Shown here: positions 1 through 8,025 of the stretch, one piece after another
How positions within the stretch are numbered: position 1 is the stretch's first letter
Layout of the letters: the number at the start of each line of letters is the position of its first letter
Assembly: GCA_963717725.1 (NCBI GenBank)
Contig: CAVQWS010000003.1
Span: forward strand, 186,001-250,000
Length of the DNA stretch: 64,000 nt
Direction: 5' to 3'
Source: AC-32 sp963717725
GTDB lineage: Bacteria > Actinomycetota > Thermoleophilia > Gaiellales > Gaiellaceae
Translations under genes and position numbers: made by a program
Notes under the pieces: model-generated
The model's input: only the letters and a program-made list of their open reading frames with translations
What the model was told of the DNA's origin: nothing
Database searches by the model: none

Positions 1-277
1 CCTCGAGCTCCAGCTCGTGCACGCCGTCCAGGATGGCCAGCGCGGCGCGAACCGCGCGCTCGGCGTCGTCCTCGTGCGCCTGCGGGATCCCGAAGGCTGC
101 CATTACGGCGTCGCCGGCGAACTTCTCGACGATCCCGCCGTGCGTGGTCACGCAGTGCGAGACGCGTTCGAAGTACGTCTGGACACGGCGCCGCACGACC
201 TCGGGATCGGAACCCGTGACGAGCGCCGTCGAGTCGACGAGATCGACGAACAGGACCGTTGCAAGCTTGCGTTCCAT
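1..277 (-). CDS. Adenylate/guanylate cyclase, N-terminal part (cut by window edge)
   Basis: The reverse strand from 277 opens with ATG and reads MERKLATVLFVDLVDSTALV, the beginning of a class III nucleotidyl cyclase catalytic domain with the first metal-binding aspartate in FVDLVDST. It continues through HGGIVEKFAGDAVMAAFG, the conserved G-D segment that carries the second metal-binding aspartate. These enzymes make cAMP or cGMP from the nucleotide triphosphate. Only 92 codons are visible because the gene runs off the left edge, so the downstream domains (often an AAA or TPR region in this family) are unknown. It is divergent from the phosphomannomutase, with about 60 bp between the starts. 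Confidence 0.85.
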   Translation of the reverse strand, partial: MERKLATVLFVDLVDSTALVTGSDPEVVRRRVQTYFERVSHCVTTHGGIVEKFAGDAVMAAFGIPQAHEDDAERAVRAALAILDGVHELELE

Positions 278-339
278 GCGTCAAGTGTAGAAACGATTCA
301 GAGGCCCGCTTCCTTCCGCGGTTGGCATAGCATCGGAGC

Positions 340-1697
340 GTGCTCGACCCCAAGGTTTTCAAGGCATACGACGTCCGCGGGATCTACGGATCCGAGCTCG
401 ACGAGGAGGGCGCGCGTGCGATCGGGCGGGCCTTCGTCGAGGTGTTCGGGCCGAAGCGGATCGCCGTCGGGCACGACATGCGCGTCTCCTCGCCCTCGAT
501 GGCCGAGGCGGCGATCGCCGGCGCGGCCGAGGCGGGCGCGGACGTGCTCGAGCTCGGCCTCGTCGGGACGGAGATGGTCTATTTCGCGGTCGGCGAGCTG
601 GGGCTCGACGGCGGGATCGCGGTCACGGCCTCGCATAACCCGAAGGAGTACACGGGTCTGAAGATCGTCCGCGAGGGCGCGCTCCCGGTCGGCGGCGAGT
701 CCGGCCTGCTGGAGATCCGCGACCGGGCCATGGCCGATCCGGCCGCGGCCGAGGGACTGTCCCCGGGACAGGTCCAGCCGTACGACATCTGGGAGCAGTA
801 CGTCGAGCGCGCGCTCTCGTTCGTCGACGTCGAGGCGATCAAGCCGCTCAAGGTCGTGATCGACGCCGCGAACGGGATGGCCGGCGTGATGCTCCCGCCC
901 GTGCTCGAGCACCTGCCCCAGCTCGAGGTCGAGCGTTTCTACTTCGAGCCCGACGGCACGTTTCCCGAACCACGCGCCGAACCCGCTGCTGCCCGAGAAT
1001 CGCGAGTTCATCGTCGCCAAGACGCTCGAGGAGCAGCGCCGACTTCGGGGTCGCCTTCGACGGGGACGCCGACCGCTGCTTCTTCGTCGACGACTCGGGC
1101 GAGTTCGTCCCCGGCGACTTCGCGACGGCGCTGTTCGCCGAGTCGGTGCTGGCCAAGGAGCCGGGCGCCAAGATCATCTACGACGTCCGCGCGAGCTGGG
1201 CGGTTCCGCAGACGATCGAGCGCGCCGGCGGGGTGTCGCTGATCAACCGCGTCGGCCACGCGTTCATCAAGCAGCGGATGCGCGAGGAGCATGCGGCCTT
1301 CGGCGGCGAGGTCTCGGGCCACTACTACTTCCGCGACTTCTCGCAGGCCGACTCCGGGGTCGTGCCGTTCCTGCTGATGCTCGAGCTGCTCTCGAAGCGC
1401 GGGCAGAAGCTCTCGGAGATCCTGCGGCCCTTCCGCGAGCGCTTCTTCATCACCGGCGAGCTGAACACGCCGGTCGAGGACGTCGACGCGACGCTGCGCG
1501 AGCTGGAGCAGCGCTTCGGCGCCGAGGGACGGGTCACGCACCTGGACGGGCTCTCGGTGGATGCCGACGACTGGCATTTCAACGTGCGGCCGTCGAACAC
1601 CGAGCCGCTGCTGCGCCTGAATCTCGAGGCGCTCGATCCGGCGCTGATGGAGCGCAAGCGTGACGAGGTGCTGGCCGTGATCCGCGGCGACGCTTGA
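340..1697 (+). CDS. manB: Phosphomannomutase/phosphoglucomutase, reading frame broken twice
   Basis: Alpha-D-phosphohexomutase interconverting hexose 6- and 1-phosphates for sugar-nucleotide synthesis. The GTG start gives KAYDVRGIYGSEL; the phosphoserine loop TASHNPKEYTGLK lies near residue 100; the metal loop FDGDADR and the C-terminal FNVRPSNTEPLLRLN phosphate-binding loop are present. Total length after repair is about 452 residues, normal for the family. The frame is not continuous: homology moves to frame +2 near 967 (one extra base in or beside the TTTCCC run) and again near 1037 (one extra base, or two missing, before GCCGACTTC). Everything else is intact, so sequencing or assembly error is as likely as true inactivation. 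The LysR gene follows 28 bp later. Confidence 0.85.
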
Positions 1698-1725
1698 TCT
1701 AGAAAACCGATCGGCTACGCTGCTG

Positions 1726-2706
1726 GTGACCGTGGCCGTCGATCACTCTTCCGGCGTCGAGATCCGCCACCTGGCCGCGCTCGCGGCGGTTGCCGAGGAA
1801 GGCTCGTTTCGCCGTGCCGCCACCCGGCTCGGCTACGTGCAGTCGGCGATCAGCGAACAGATCGCAGCGCTCGAGCGGATCGTCGGCCAGCAGCTCGTTG
1901 TCCGCTCCCGGGGAGCCGGCGCGGTCGAGCTGACCGACGCCGGCGAGATGCTGCTCGCGCACGCGCACGCGATCCTGGCCCGCGTGAAGGCGGCCGAGGC
2001 CGATCTCGGCGCGCTCGCCGACGGCTCGGCCGGCTCGCTGCGCCTCGGCATCTACCAGAGTGTGGGCGCGCGGATCGTCCCGCGGCTGCTGCCGCGCTAC
2101 GCACGCGACTGGCCCGACGTCCGCGTGCTGCCGCAGGAGTCGCCGACCGACGCCGGCCTGTTCGAGCTGGTCGAGCGCGGCGAGCTCGAGCTCAGCTTTG
2201 CCGACCTGCCGCTCCACCCCGGCCCGTTCGAGTCGGTCGAGCTGATGGACGACCCGTACGTGCTCGTCGTCCCGGGGGACTCGCCGCTCGCGCAGGCGGG
2301 GCCCGCCGGGCTGGAGGAGATCGCCGACCTGCCGCTGATCGGGCACTGGACCTGCCGTGTGCTGCCGCGCGTCGAGGCGGAGCTGCGCGCCCAGGGCGTC
2401 GAGCCGAACTTTGTCTTCCGCTCCGACATCATCGGCACCGTCCAGGCGCTCGTCGGCGCGGGCGTCGGCAACGCGATCGTCCCGCGGCTGGCCGTCGACT
2501 TCGCTGACGAGCAGGTCGCGGTCGTCGAGCTCGCACCCGACGTGCCGGTGCAGCCGCGCGTGGTCGCGCTCTTCTGGCACCGCGACCGCTACCGCTCGCC
2601 GGCGGCCCAGGGCTTCGTCGAGGCCGCGCGAGAGGTCTGCGCGCAGGTCACGGCCGAGCTCGACGGCGACGTGCGCCCACTCCATCGGCGCGCCCGATCA
2701 GCGTGA
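1726..2706 (+). CDS. LysR-type transcriptional regulator
   Basis: A 326-residue protein with the usual LysR layout. The N-terminal winged helix contains HLAALAAVAEEGSFRRAA and the recognition helix region YVQSAISEQIAALE, and the C-terminal periplasmic-binding-like effector domain starts near residue 95 (GSLRLGIYQSVG). The GTG start at 1726 places the helix-turn-helix about 12 residues in, as usual. It lies 28 bp after the phosphomannomutase on the same strand and could be cotranscribed. Its target genes and ligand cannot be read from the sequence; LysR proteins commonly regulate a divergent neighbour, but there is none here. Confidence 0.9.
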   Translation: MTVAVDHSSGVEIRHLAALAAVAEEGSFRRAATRLGYVQSAISEQIAALERIVGQQLVVRSRGAGAVELTDAGEMLLAHAHAILARVKAAEADLGALADGSAGSLRLGIYQSVGARIVPRLLPRYARDWPDVRVLPQESPTDAGLFELVERGELELSFADLPLHPGPFESVELMDDPYVLVVPGDSPLAQAGPAGLEEIADLPLIGHWTCRVLPRVEAELRAQGVEPNFVFRSDIIGTVQALVGAGVGNAIVPRLAVDFADEQVAVVELAPDVPVQPRVVALFWHRDRYRSPAAQGFVEAAREVCAQVTAELDGDVRPLHRRARSA

Positions 2707-2748
2707 TCGGCAACCTGCGTAACCCCCGATGAAGACAGGAGCTACCTT

Positions 2749-3417
2749 GTGCCGATGAAGGTCGTCGCCGCAGTGTTCGTGGCCCTCGCGTTCGCCGCGC
2801 CCGCGGCGGCGCAGCCGAAGCTGACGCCGGCCCAGGAAGCCGCAATCACGCGCTCGATCGACGTCTTCGTCAACCACGCCGTCAAGCGCAGCAACCCCCA
2901 GGCGGCCTTCGACGTGGTCGCGCCCGAGATGCGGCCCGACATGACCCGCAAGAACTGGAAGGGCGGGGACATCCCGGTCTACCCGTTCCCGGCCGCCGGA
3001 AGGACGCACCCGTGGAACGTCCTCTACGTGACGCGCGAGGAGGTCGGCTTGGAGCTCCAGCTCCAGCCGCGCGCCGGCAGCAAGCAAGGGCCGATCATCT
3101 TCCACATCTATCTGCGGCCGGCCGGCAAGCGCTGGCTCGTGGACTCGTTCATGCCCGTCGCGACCCTCGCGCCGCTCGACGCGAAGCACTCGAAGGTGCG
3201 CTCGGTGCGGGACTTCTCGCCGCAGAGTGCGGGCGGGATCTCTCTCGGCGGTGGCGGCCCGCACCGCCTGAGCAGCATCTGGGTCGTCCTCCCGTTCGCG
3301 CTGATCGGCTCCGTCTTCATCGGGCTGGTGGTCTGGGGCCTCGTCCGCGTCGTCCGCAACCGGCGGTTGCAGGGTCCCCGCGGCGCGCTGCCTCCGCTTC
3401 CGCGCAGCGGTCCGTAG
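2749..3417 (+). CDS. Exported protein with C-terminal membrane anchor, unknown function
   Basis: Not recognised as a named family. The GTG start at 2749 follows an AGGAG at good spacing. Residues 1-22 form a signal peptide ending AAPAAA, followed by an extracytoplasmic domain of about 150 residues. A single transmembrane helix (WVVLPFALIGSVFIGLVVWG) lies near residue 183, with a basic tail (RVVRNRRL) predicted inside. The ectodomain resembles the small NTF2-like or SnoaL-like folds in its spacing of tryptophans and basic residues, but this is only an impression. It sits 12 bp upstream of a thioesterase gene. Confidence 0.7.
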   Translation: MPMKVVAAVFVALAFAAPAAAQPKLTPAQEAAITRSIDVFVNHAVKRSNPQAAFDVVAPEMRPDMTRKNWKGGDIPVYPFPAAGRTHPWNVLYVTREEVGLELQLQPRAGSKQGPIIFHIYLRPAGKRWLVDSFMPVATLAPLDAKHSKVRSVRDFSPQSAGGISLGGGGPHRLSSIWVVLPFALIGSVFIGLVVWGLVRVVRNRRLQGPRGALPPLPRSGP

Positions 3418-3429
3418 GATCATGCGCCT

Positions 3430-3885
3430 ATGGCGCTCGAGCTCGGCCGGGTCACCGACCGGAAACCGCCGTTCAAGTACTCCTCGCTGATCCGGGTCGG
3501 CTTCTCCGACACCGACGCGCAGGGGATCGTCTACTACGGCCGCTATCTCCCCTACTTCGACAGCGCGCGCGTCGAGTACCACCGGCACCTGGAGATGCTG
3601 GTGACCGAGCCGCGCGAGCACGAGTTCGTGATGCGCGCCAACACGATCGAGTACCACGCGCCGGCACGCTTCGACGACCTGATCGAGGTCTTCATCCGCG
3701 TCTCGCGGATCGGCCGCACGAGCGTCATCTACGAGCATGCGGCCTACCGGGCCGATGACGACGTCCTGATGGTGACCGCCACACAGACGCTCGTGCTCGT
3801 CGACCTGGACGAGCGGCGCGCATGCCCCGTGCCGGACTGGTACCGCGAGCAGATCGCGGCCTTCGAGGGCGACGACCTGGCGTGA
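3430..3885 (+). CDS. Acyl-CoA thioesterase of the 4-hydroxybenzoyl-CoA thioesterase (YbgC) family
   Basis: A 151-residue single hotdog-fold protein. The signature region GFSDTDAQGIVYYGRYLPYF has the catalytic aspartate and the Gln-Gly helix start typical of YbgC and FcbB type thioesterases, which hydrolyse acyl-CoA thioesters in the cytoplasm. The protein is slightly longer than the family average because of an N-terminal extension of about 15 residues. Its stop overlaps the GTG start of the next gene by GTGA, indicating translational coupling. Substrate cannot be predicted. Confidence 0.88.
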   Translation: MALELGRVTDRKPPFKYSSLIRVGFSDTDAQGIVYYGRYLPYFDSARVEYHRHLEMLVTEPREHEFVMRANTIEYHAPARFDDLIEVFIRVSRIGRTSVIYEHAAYRADDDVLMVTATQTLVLVDLDERRACPVPDWYREQIAAFEGDDLA

Positions 3886-4316
3886 GCCCGCTCGAGACGA
3901 TCGAGGCGATCGCCGAGCGCGGCGAGGACGTCCTGCAGCAGGTTGTGGACGTGCTGCACGACGACTTCGAGAACTACTCCTGGGTCGGCATCTACCTCGT
4001 CGAGGGCAACGACTTGGTGCTCGGCCCGTGGAAAGGGCCGCAGGAGACCGAGCACGTGCGAATCCCGGTCGGCCAGGGCGTCTGCGGAGCGGCGGCCGCG
4101 AGCGGTGAGACCGAGATCGTGGACGACGTCAACGCCGACCCCCGATACCTCGCCTGCTTTCCCGCGACCCGTTCGGAGATCGTCGTCCCGATCGCCCACG
4201 AGGGCCGCGTCGTGGGCGAGATCGACATCGACTCCGACCGGCCGGCCGCGTTCGGCGAGGACGACAGCGCGTTCCTCGAGCGGGTCGCGTTGATCGTCGC
4301 GCGTTTCTGTAACTAG
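3882..4316 (+). CDS. GAF-domain protein, probable free methionine-(R)-sulfoxide reductase
   Basis: A 144-residue single GAF domain. The start is the GTG of the GTGA overlap with the thioesterase; earlier starts would lie within that gene. Sequence features match the fRMsr (MsrC/YebR) family rather than a generic sensor GAF: SWVGIYLVEG, GQGVCGAAAASGE and YLACFPATRSEIVVPI, with cysteines where that family has two of its redox cysteines, then an IDSDRPAAFGEDD segment. Such enzymes reduce free methionine-R-sulfoxide in the cytoplasm using thioredoxin. A third resolving cysteine is not obvious, so activity is an inference. Confidence 0.75.
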   Translation: MSPLETIEAIAERGEDVLQQVVDVLHDDFENYSWVGIYLVEGNDLVLGPWKGPQETEHVRIPVGQGVCGAAAASGETEIVDDVNADPRYLACFPATRSEIVVPIAHEGRVVGEIDIDSDRPAAFGEDDSAFLERVALIVARFCN

Positions 4317-4328
4317 TATGGAACGGCT

Positions 4329-4484
4329 ATGGCACCACTCAGTTACCTCGACGCCGGCTCGGGGAGCATGCTGCTCCAGATCGTCCTGGGCGGCGTGGCG
4401 GCAATCGGGGTCACCGCCAAGATGACGTGGCGCCGCGTGCTGCGAACCCTGCGCATCCGCAGGGATGACGAGCTCGACAGCTAG
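4329..4484 (+). CDS. 51-residue membrane microprotein with YLDAGSGS motif
   Basis: A small gene starting at ATG 4329 and encoding MAPLSYLDAGSGSMLLQIVL as its first 20 residues. A single hydrophobic helix (LLQIVLGGVAAIGVTAKM) is followed by a strongly basic tail (WRRVLRTLRIRRDD). The last 20 bases overlap the next gene in another frame, so translation is probably coupled. Short proteins with a YLDPGSGS-like motif before a single TM occur beside surface-polysaccharide or sulfatase-type genes in other bacteria (general recollection, not checked), which agrees with the neighbours here. The biochemical role is unknown; it may be a membrane partner for the two downstream enzymes. Confidence 0.7.
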   Translation: MAPLSYLDAGSGSMLLQIVLGGVAAIGVTAKMTWRRVLRTLRIRRDDELDS

Positions 4485-5820
4485 CACTCCGGAGCCCGCC
4501 TCCTTTCGCGATCCCGAGGCGCGGGTTGTGTATTCCCCCGCGGGCGAGGTGCTGCGTGAGCTGTCGCCGCGCGCCCGAGAGGACTGGGACGCGCTCGAGC
4601 GCACGCGCTTCTTCCGGCGGGCACTTGAGGACGGGCGCATCGTCGCGACCGAGGAGCTCGAGCCTGGCCTGCTGCGGCACGAACGGCTGCCGTTCGTCTC
4701 ATACCCGTACGAGTGGCCGTTCGAGATGCTGCGCGACGCGGCGCTGCTGCAGCTCTCGCTGCTCGACGAGGCACTGTCCGAGGGCTTCGTGCTCAAGGAC
4801 GGCTCGCCGTACAACGTCCAGTGGCGCGGTTCGGAACCGGTGTTCGTGGACGTCGGCTCCTTCGAGCGGCTGCGCGAGGGCGAACCGTGGGCCGGCTACC
4901 GCCAGTTCTGCGCGCTCTTTCTCTATCCGCTGATGCTGCAGGCCTACCGCGGCGTCGCGCCACAGCCGCTGCTGCGCGGGAGCCTCGAAGGGATCGAGCC
5001 GAGCCAGGCGCGAGCGCTCCTGCCCCGTTTCCGGCGCGGCGTGCTGACGCACGTCTTCCTGCACGACCGGCTGGAGGCGAGGCACGCCGACCGGCAGCGC
5101 GACGTCCGCGCCGAGCTGAAGGCCGCCGGGTTCAAGAAGGAGCTGATCCAGGCGAACGTCCGGCGGCTGCGCAAGCTCGTCGAGCGGCTGACGCCGAAGC
5201 GCGGGCGCTCCGAGTGGGCCGGCTACCGCGAAGCGGCGCCCTACAGCGACGAAGACGCCGAGCGCAAGGAGCGCTTCGTGCGAGAGGCCGGCCCCACACG
5301 GCTGGCGTGGGACTTGGGCGCGAACGACGGCCGCTTCTCGCGCGCGCTGGACGCCGAGTACGTGCTTGCGGCGGACGGCGACGAGCGGGTCGTCGGCGAG
5401 CTCTACACGGCGCTGCGGGCTGAGGGCTCGAAGAAGATCCTGCCGCTCGTGGTCGACCTGGCCGACGCCTCGCCGGCGCGCGGCTGGCGTGGCCTCGAGC
5501 GGCGGCGGCTCGAGGAGCGCGGCCTACCGGATCTCGTCCTCTGCCTCGCGCTCGTCCACCACCTCGCGATCGGTCGCAACGTCCCGTTCGTGGAGCTCGT
5601 CGCGTGGCTGCGGAGCCTCGACGCGAGGCTCGTGATCGAGTTCGCCGACCGCGACGACCCGATGGTCTCGCGCCTGCTCGCCGCCAAGCGCGAGGAGGTG
5701 CACGAGGGCTACGGCCGGGAGGCGTTCGAGCGAGCGCTCGGCGAGGGCTTCGAGGTCGAGCGCCGCGAGCAGCTCGGCTCGGGCACGCGCACGCTCTATC
5801 TCGCCGGCCCGAGAACGTGA
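4465..5820 (+). CDS. SAM-dependent methyltransferase, NoeA/nodulation-type
   Basis: A 451-residue protein. The N-terminal half (residues 1-250) is a family-specific region containing FEMLRDAALLQLSLLDEAL and KDGSPYNVQWRGSEPVFVDV, as in NoeA-related host-specificity proteins. The second half is a class I methyltransferase whose motif I is WDLGANDGRFSRAL, with the acidic residue of motif II in VLAADGDE and a motif IV region near PDLVLCLALVHHLA. It probably transfers a methyl group to a sugar or surface polymer in the cytoplasm. The ATG overlaps the microprotein end, and its stop overlaps the GTG of the downstream membrane enzyme. Confidence 0.85.
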   Translation: MTSSTASTPEPASFRDPEARVVYSPAGEVLRELSPRAREDWDALERTRFFRRALEDGRIVATEELEPGLLRHERLPFVSYPYEWPFEMLRDAALLQLSLLDEALSEGFVLKDGSPYNVQWRGSEPVFVDVGSFERLREGEPWAGYRQFCALFLYPLMLQAYRGVAPQPLLRGSLEGIEPSQARALLPRFRRGVLTHVFLHDRLEARHADRQRDVRAELKAAGFKKELIQANVRRLRKLVERLTPKRGRSEWAGYREAAPYSDEDAERKERFVREAGPTRLAWDLGANDGRFSRALDAEYVLAADGDERVVGELYTALRAEGSKKILPLVVDLADASPARGWRGLERRRLEERGLPDLVLCLALVHHLAIGRNVPFVELVAWLRSLDARLVIEFADRDDPMVSRLLAAKREEVHEGYGREAFERALGEGFEVERREQLGSGTRTLYLAGPRT

Positions 5821-7721
5821 CGCGGCCACCGGCCCTGCCGTGGTGGCTGGCCGGCCTGCACCTGCTCGTGCTCTGGTCGTTCGCGGTCGCGCAGCCGCTC
5901 TTCGACCTGCTCGGCAAGAACGGCGAGTTCTTCGCCGCCCGCGGCTCGACCCGCTGGGACGCGATCGTGTTCGCGGTCGTGCTCCTGTTCGTGCCGCCGG
6001 CGATCCTGCTCGGGCTGGAGTATCTGTTCGGCCGGAGCCTGCGCGGGGTCGTGCACGCCGTCTTCGTCGCCGGCCTGGTGGCGCTGTTCGTGCTGCAGGC
6101 GGTCCGCGGCTCGAGCACTCCCGGCTGGCTGCTCGTGGCCGTCGCCGTCGCGTTCGGCGCCGGCGCGGCCGAGCTGTACCTGCGCGCGGGCGCGGCCCGG
6201 CTTGCGCTGACGGTGCTCGCCCCCGCGCCTCTCCTCTTTCTCGCGCTGTTCCTGTTCCATTCGGACGTCTCGCGGCTCTCGCTCTCCACAGAGACCGCAC
6301 AAGCAGCAGGCGAGCGGGCCCACGCGCCCATCGTGCTGGTCGCGTTCGACGAGCTGCCGGTCAACTCGCTGCTCGACGCGCACGGCCGCATCGACGCGGT
6401 TCGCTTCCCGAACTTCGCTCGGCTCGCACGCGGCTCGACCTGGTTCGAGCACACAACCACGGTCGGCGAAGGCACGTCGCACGCGGTCCCGGCGATCCTC
6501 ACCGGCCGCTTCCCGAAGGCCGGCGAGTTCCCGGTCTACACCGACCACCGACAGAACCTGTTCACGCTCTTCGGCGGTGCCACGAAGCTCCACGTCGCCG
6601 ACCAGGAGACGCACCTCTGTCCGCCCTCGCTCTGCCCGAACCTCGAGGGCTCGCTCGGTCACCGCACGGCCTCGCTGGCCGAGGACACGGGCGTCGTCTA
6701 CCTGCACGAGCTGCTGCCGGACGACCTCACCGGCGGCATCCCGTCGATCGCGAACGGCTGGGGCAATTTCCTCCAGGACGCAAGCGGGCACAACGATCCC
6801 GGCCGCATCGACCCCGCGTTCCTCCGCTCGCTGCGCCCGCAGGCGAGCTCGAGCCTCTGGTACCTCCATCTGATGCTCCCGCACAGCCCGTGGACCTTTC
6901 TCCCCTCGGGCGAGCGCTACGACGTGCGGGCCGCGCCGGGCTGGGGCTCCGACGAGGTCTGGAATGCGAACCAGGCCGCCGTCGACCAGTACTGGCAGCG
7001 GCACCTGCTGCAGCTCGGCTACGCCGACCTGGTGCTCGGGCGGCTGCTCGACCGGCTCCGCGCCACCGGCCTCTACGACCGCGCGGTGTTGGTCGTGACC
7101 GCCGACCACGGCGTCAGCTTCCGCGCGGGCCAGAAGCGTCGGCCGCTGTCGGACGCCAACCGGGAAGACATCGCCTACGTGCCGCTGTTCGTGAAGACGC
7201 CCGGCCAGCGCCGAGGGCGTATCGCCGCAGTGTCCGCGCGCACGACCGACATCTTCCCCACGCTCGCCGGCGCGAGCGGTGTCCGCATCCCGTGGCGCGT
7301 GGACGGGCACTCGCTGCTCGGCCCGCGCCCGGCCGAGTCGAACGTGATCCTCGTCAAGGACAAGGGTGAGCGCTTCACGCTCCCTGCCGCCGGGCTGCTA
7401 CGGCTGCGCGAGCAGGCGCTGAAGCGACAGCTCGGGCTGTTCGGCTCCGGCCAGCCGAGCTCGGCCCTGTACGCCGTCGGGCCCGACCGGGCGCTACTCG
7501 GTCACTCGTTCGAGGGAGACCGCCGCGTGAGCCAGCTTGACCCGATCGACCTCTCGAGCCCGGTCGTCCAGGTGAGCGGTCGCGCAAGCGGCCGCTCGGT
7601 GGCGGTCGTTTCCGGTGGCCGTGTGGTGGCGGTCGACCCGGTTGTTCAGGGCCGCTTCTGGGCGCTCGTTCCGCGCGCAAAGCTCGGCGGCAAGCCGCCT
7701 GTCGTCTTCGCAGTACGCTGA
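5817..7721 (+). CDS. Membrane-anchored alkaline phosphatase-superfamily (sulfatase-like) enzyme
   Basis: A 634-residue protein; the GTG at 5817 overlaps the previous stop as GTGA. Four or five transmembrane helices occupy residues 8-160. An extracytoplasmic AlkP-type domain follows, starting VLVAFDELPVNSLL (first metal aspartate) with the putative nucleophile segment TTTVGEGTSHAVPAILTGRF and the second metal site VVTADHGVSF. This architecture fits phosphoglycerol or phosphoethanolamine transferases and sulfatases of the cell surface. Together with the microprotein and methyltransferase it suggests decoration of a polysaccharide or lipid. The catalytic Thr or Ser cannot be fixed by eye. A strong hairpin terminator follows 9 bp after the stop. 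Confidence 0.82.
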   Translation: MTRPPALPWWLAGLHLLVLWSFAVAQPLFDLLGKNGEFFAARGSTRWDAIVFAVVLLFVPPAILLGLEYLFGRSLRGVVHAVFVAGLVALFVLQAVRGSSTPGWLLVAVAVAFGAGAAELYLRAGAARLALTVLAPAPLLFLALFLFHSDVSRLSLSTETAQAAGERAHAPIVLVAFDELPVNSLLDAHGRIDAVRFPNFARLARGSTWFEHTTTVGEGTSHAVPAILTGRFPKAGEFPVYTDHRQNLFTLFGGATKLHVADQETHLCPPSLCPNLEGSLGHRTASLAEDTGVVYLHELLPDDLTGGIPSIANGWGNFLQDASGHNDPGRIDPAFLRSLRPQASSSLWYLHLMLPHSPWTFLPSGERYDVRAAPGWGSDEVWNANQAAVDQYWQRHLLQLGYADLVLGRLLDRLRATGLYDRAVLVVTADHGVSFRAGQKRRPLSDANREDIAYVPLFVKTPGQRRGRIAAVSARTTDIFPTLAGASGVRIPWRVDGHSLLGPRPAESNVILVKDKGERFTLPAAGLLRLREQALKRQLGLFGSGQPSSALYAVGPDRALLGHSFEGDRRVSQLDPIDLSSPVVQVSGRASGRSVAVVSGGRVVAVDPVVQGRFWALVPRAKLGGKPPVVFAVR

Positions 7722-7730
7722 GTCGAGGTA

Positions 7731-7772
7731 CCCGGCGCACCCGGACGGCCGCCACCGGCCGGGTGCGCCGGG
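7731..7772 (+). terminator. Strong hairpin after the AlkP-superfamily gene
   Basis: A perfect 14-bp stem pairs 7731-7744 (CCCGGCGCACCCGG) with 7759-7772, leaving a 14-nt loop that can itself pair. It begins 9 bp past the stop codon at 7721. There is no T-tract, as is common for GC-rich Actinobacteria, so it is probably a factor-assisted terminator or an mRNA-stabilising end. Confidence 0.7.
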
Positions 7773-7893
7773 CGCCCACCCGCTGTCCTCGGAACGCGCG
7801 GGCGCCGCAGCCTCTTGCGAGATGACCCTCTCCCCTCCTCACGTTGTAGTCGGCGCTGCGAAAAGCGCCATCCCTCGTTCGAGGTACCCCGCC

Positions 7894-7918
7894 CGTTCGA
7901 GGGATGATCCCTCGAACG
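7894..7918. repeat. Perfect 11-bp inverted repeat, 3-nt spacer
   Basis: Arms CGTTCGAGGGA (7894-7904) and TCCCTCGAACG (7908-7918) flank TGA. A partial extra copy of the half-site (CCTCGTTCGAGG, itself CCTCG-TT-CGAGG) lies at 7873-7884, so the motif recurs within 45 bp. It lies in the 304-bp gap between two convergent genes, where a promoter operator is not expected. It could be a second terminator hairpin or a protein-binding palindrome. Confidence 0.6.
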
Positions 7919-7930
7919 AGTGATTCCCAA

Positions 7931-8000
7931 GGCGTCGCTTTGCGATGCCGTCTCAGGACAGACGAGTTTGCTCGTGCGTCCGTCGGAAATGACCGGTCGA
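7931..8000 (+). repeat. Dispersed structured intergenic repeat, copy A
   Basis: This 70-bp segment aligns with the reverse strand of 17715-17645. The first 20 bases form a hairpin (GGCGTCGC, TTT, GCGATGCC; one G-U pair), then CAGGAC, a variable region containing a small ACGAG/CTCGT hairpin, and a conserved end containing GGAAATGACCGGTCGA, which includes the palindrome GACCGGTC. It lies downstream of the AlkP-family gene in the same orientation and ends 25 bp before the rel stop codon. No coding potential is evident in it. Confidence 0.7.
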
Positions 8001-8025
8001 TCCTGTTGGAAAGAGGTCCTCGGCT

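Noticed and set aside
5796..7310. Long minus-strand open frame across the AlkP-superfamily gene
   Set aside because: Antisense to a gene with intact membrane helices and catalytic motifs; its own sequence shows no domains.
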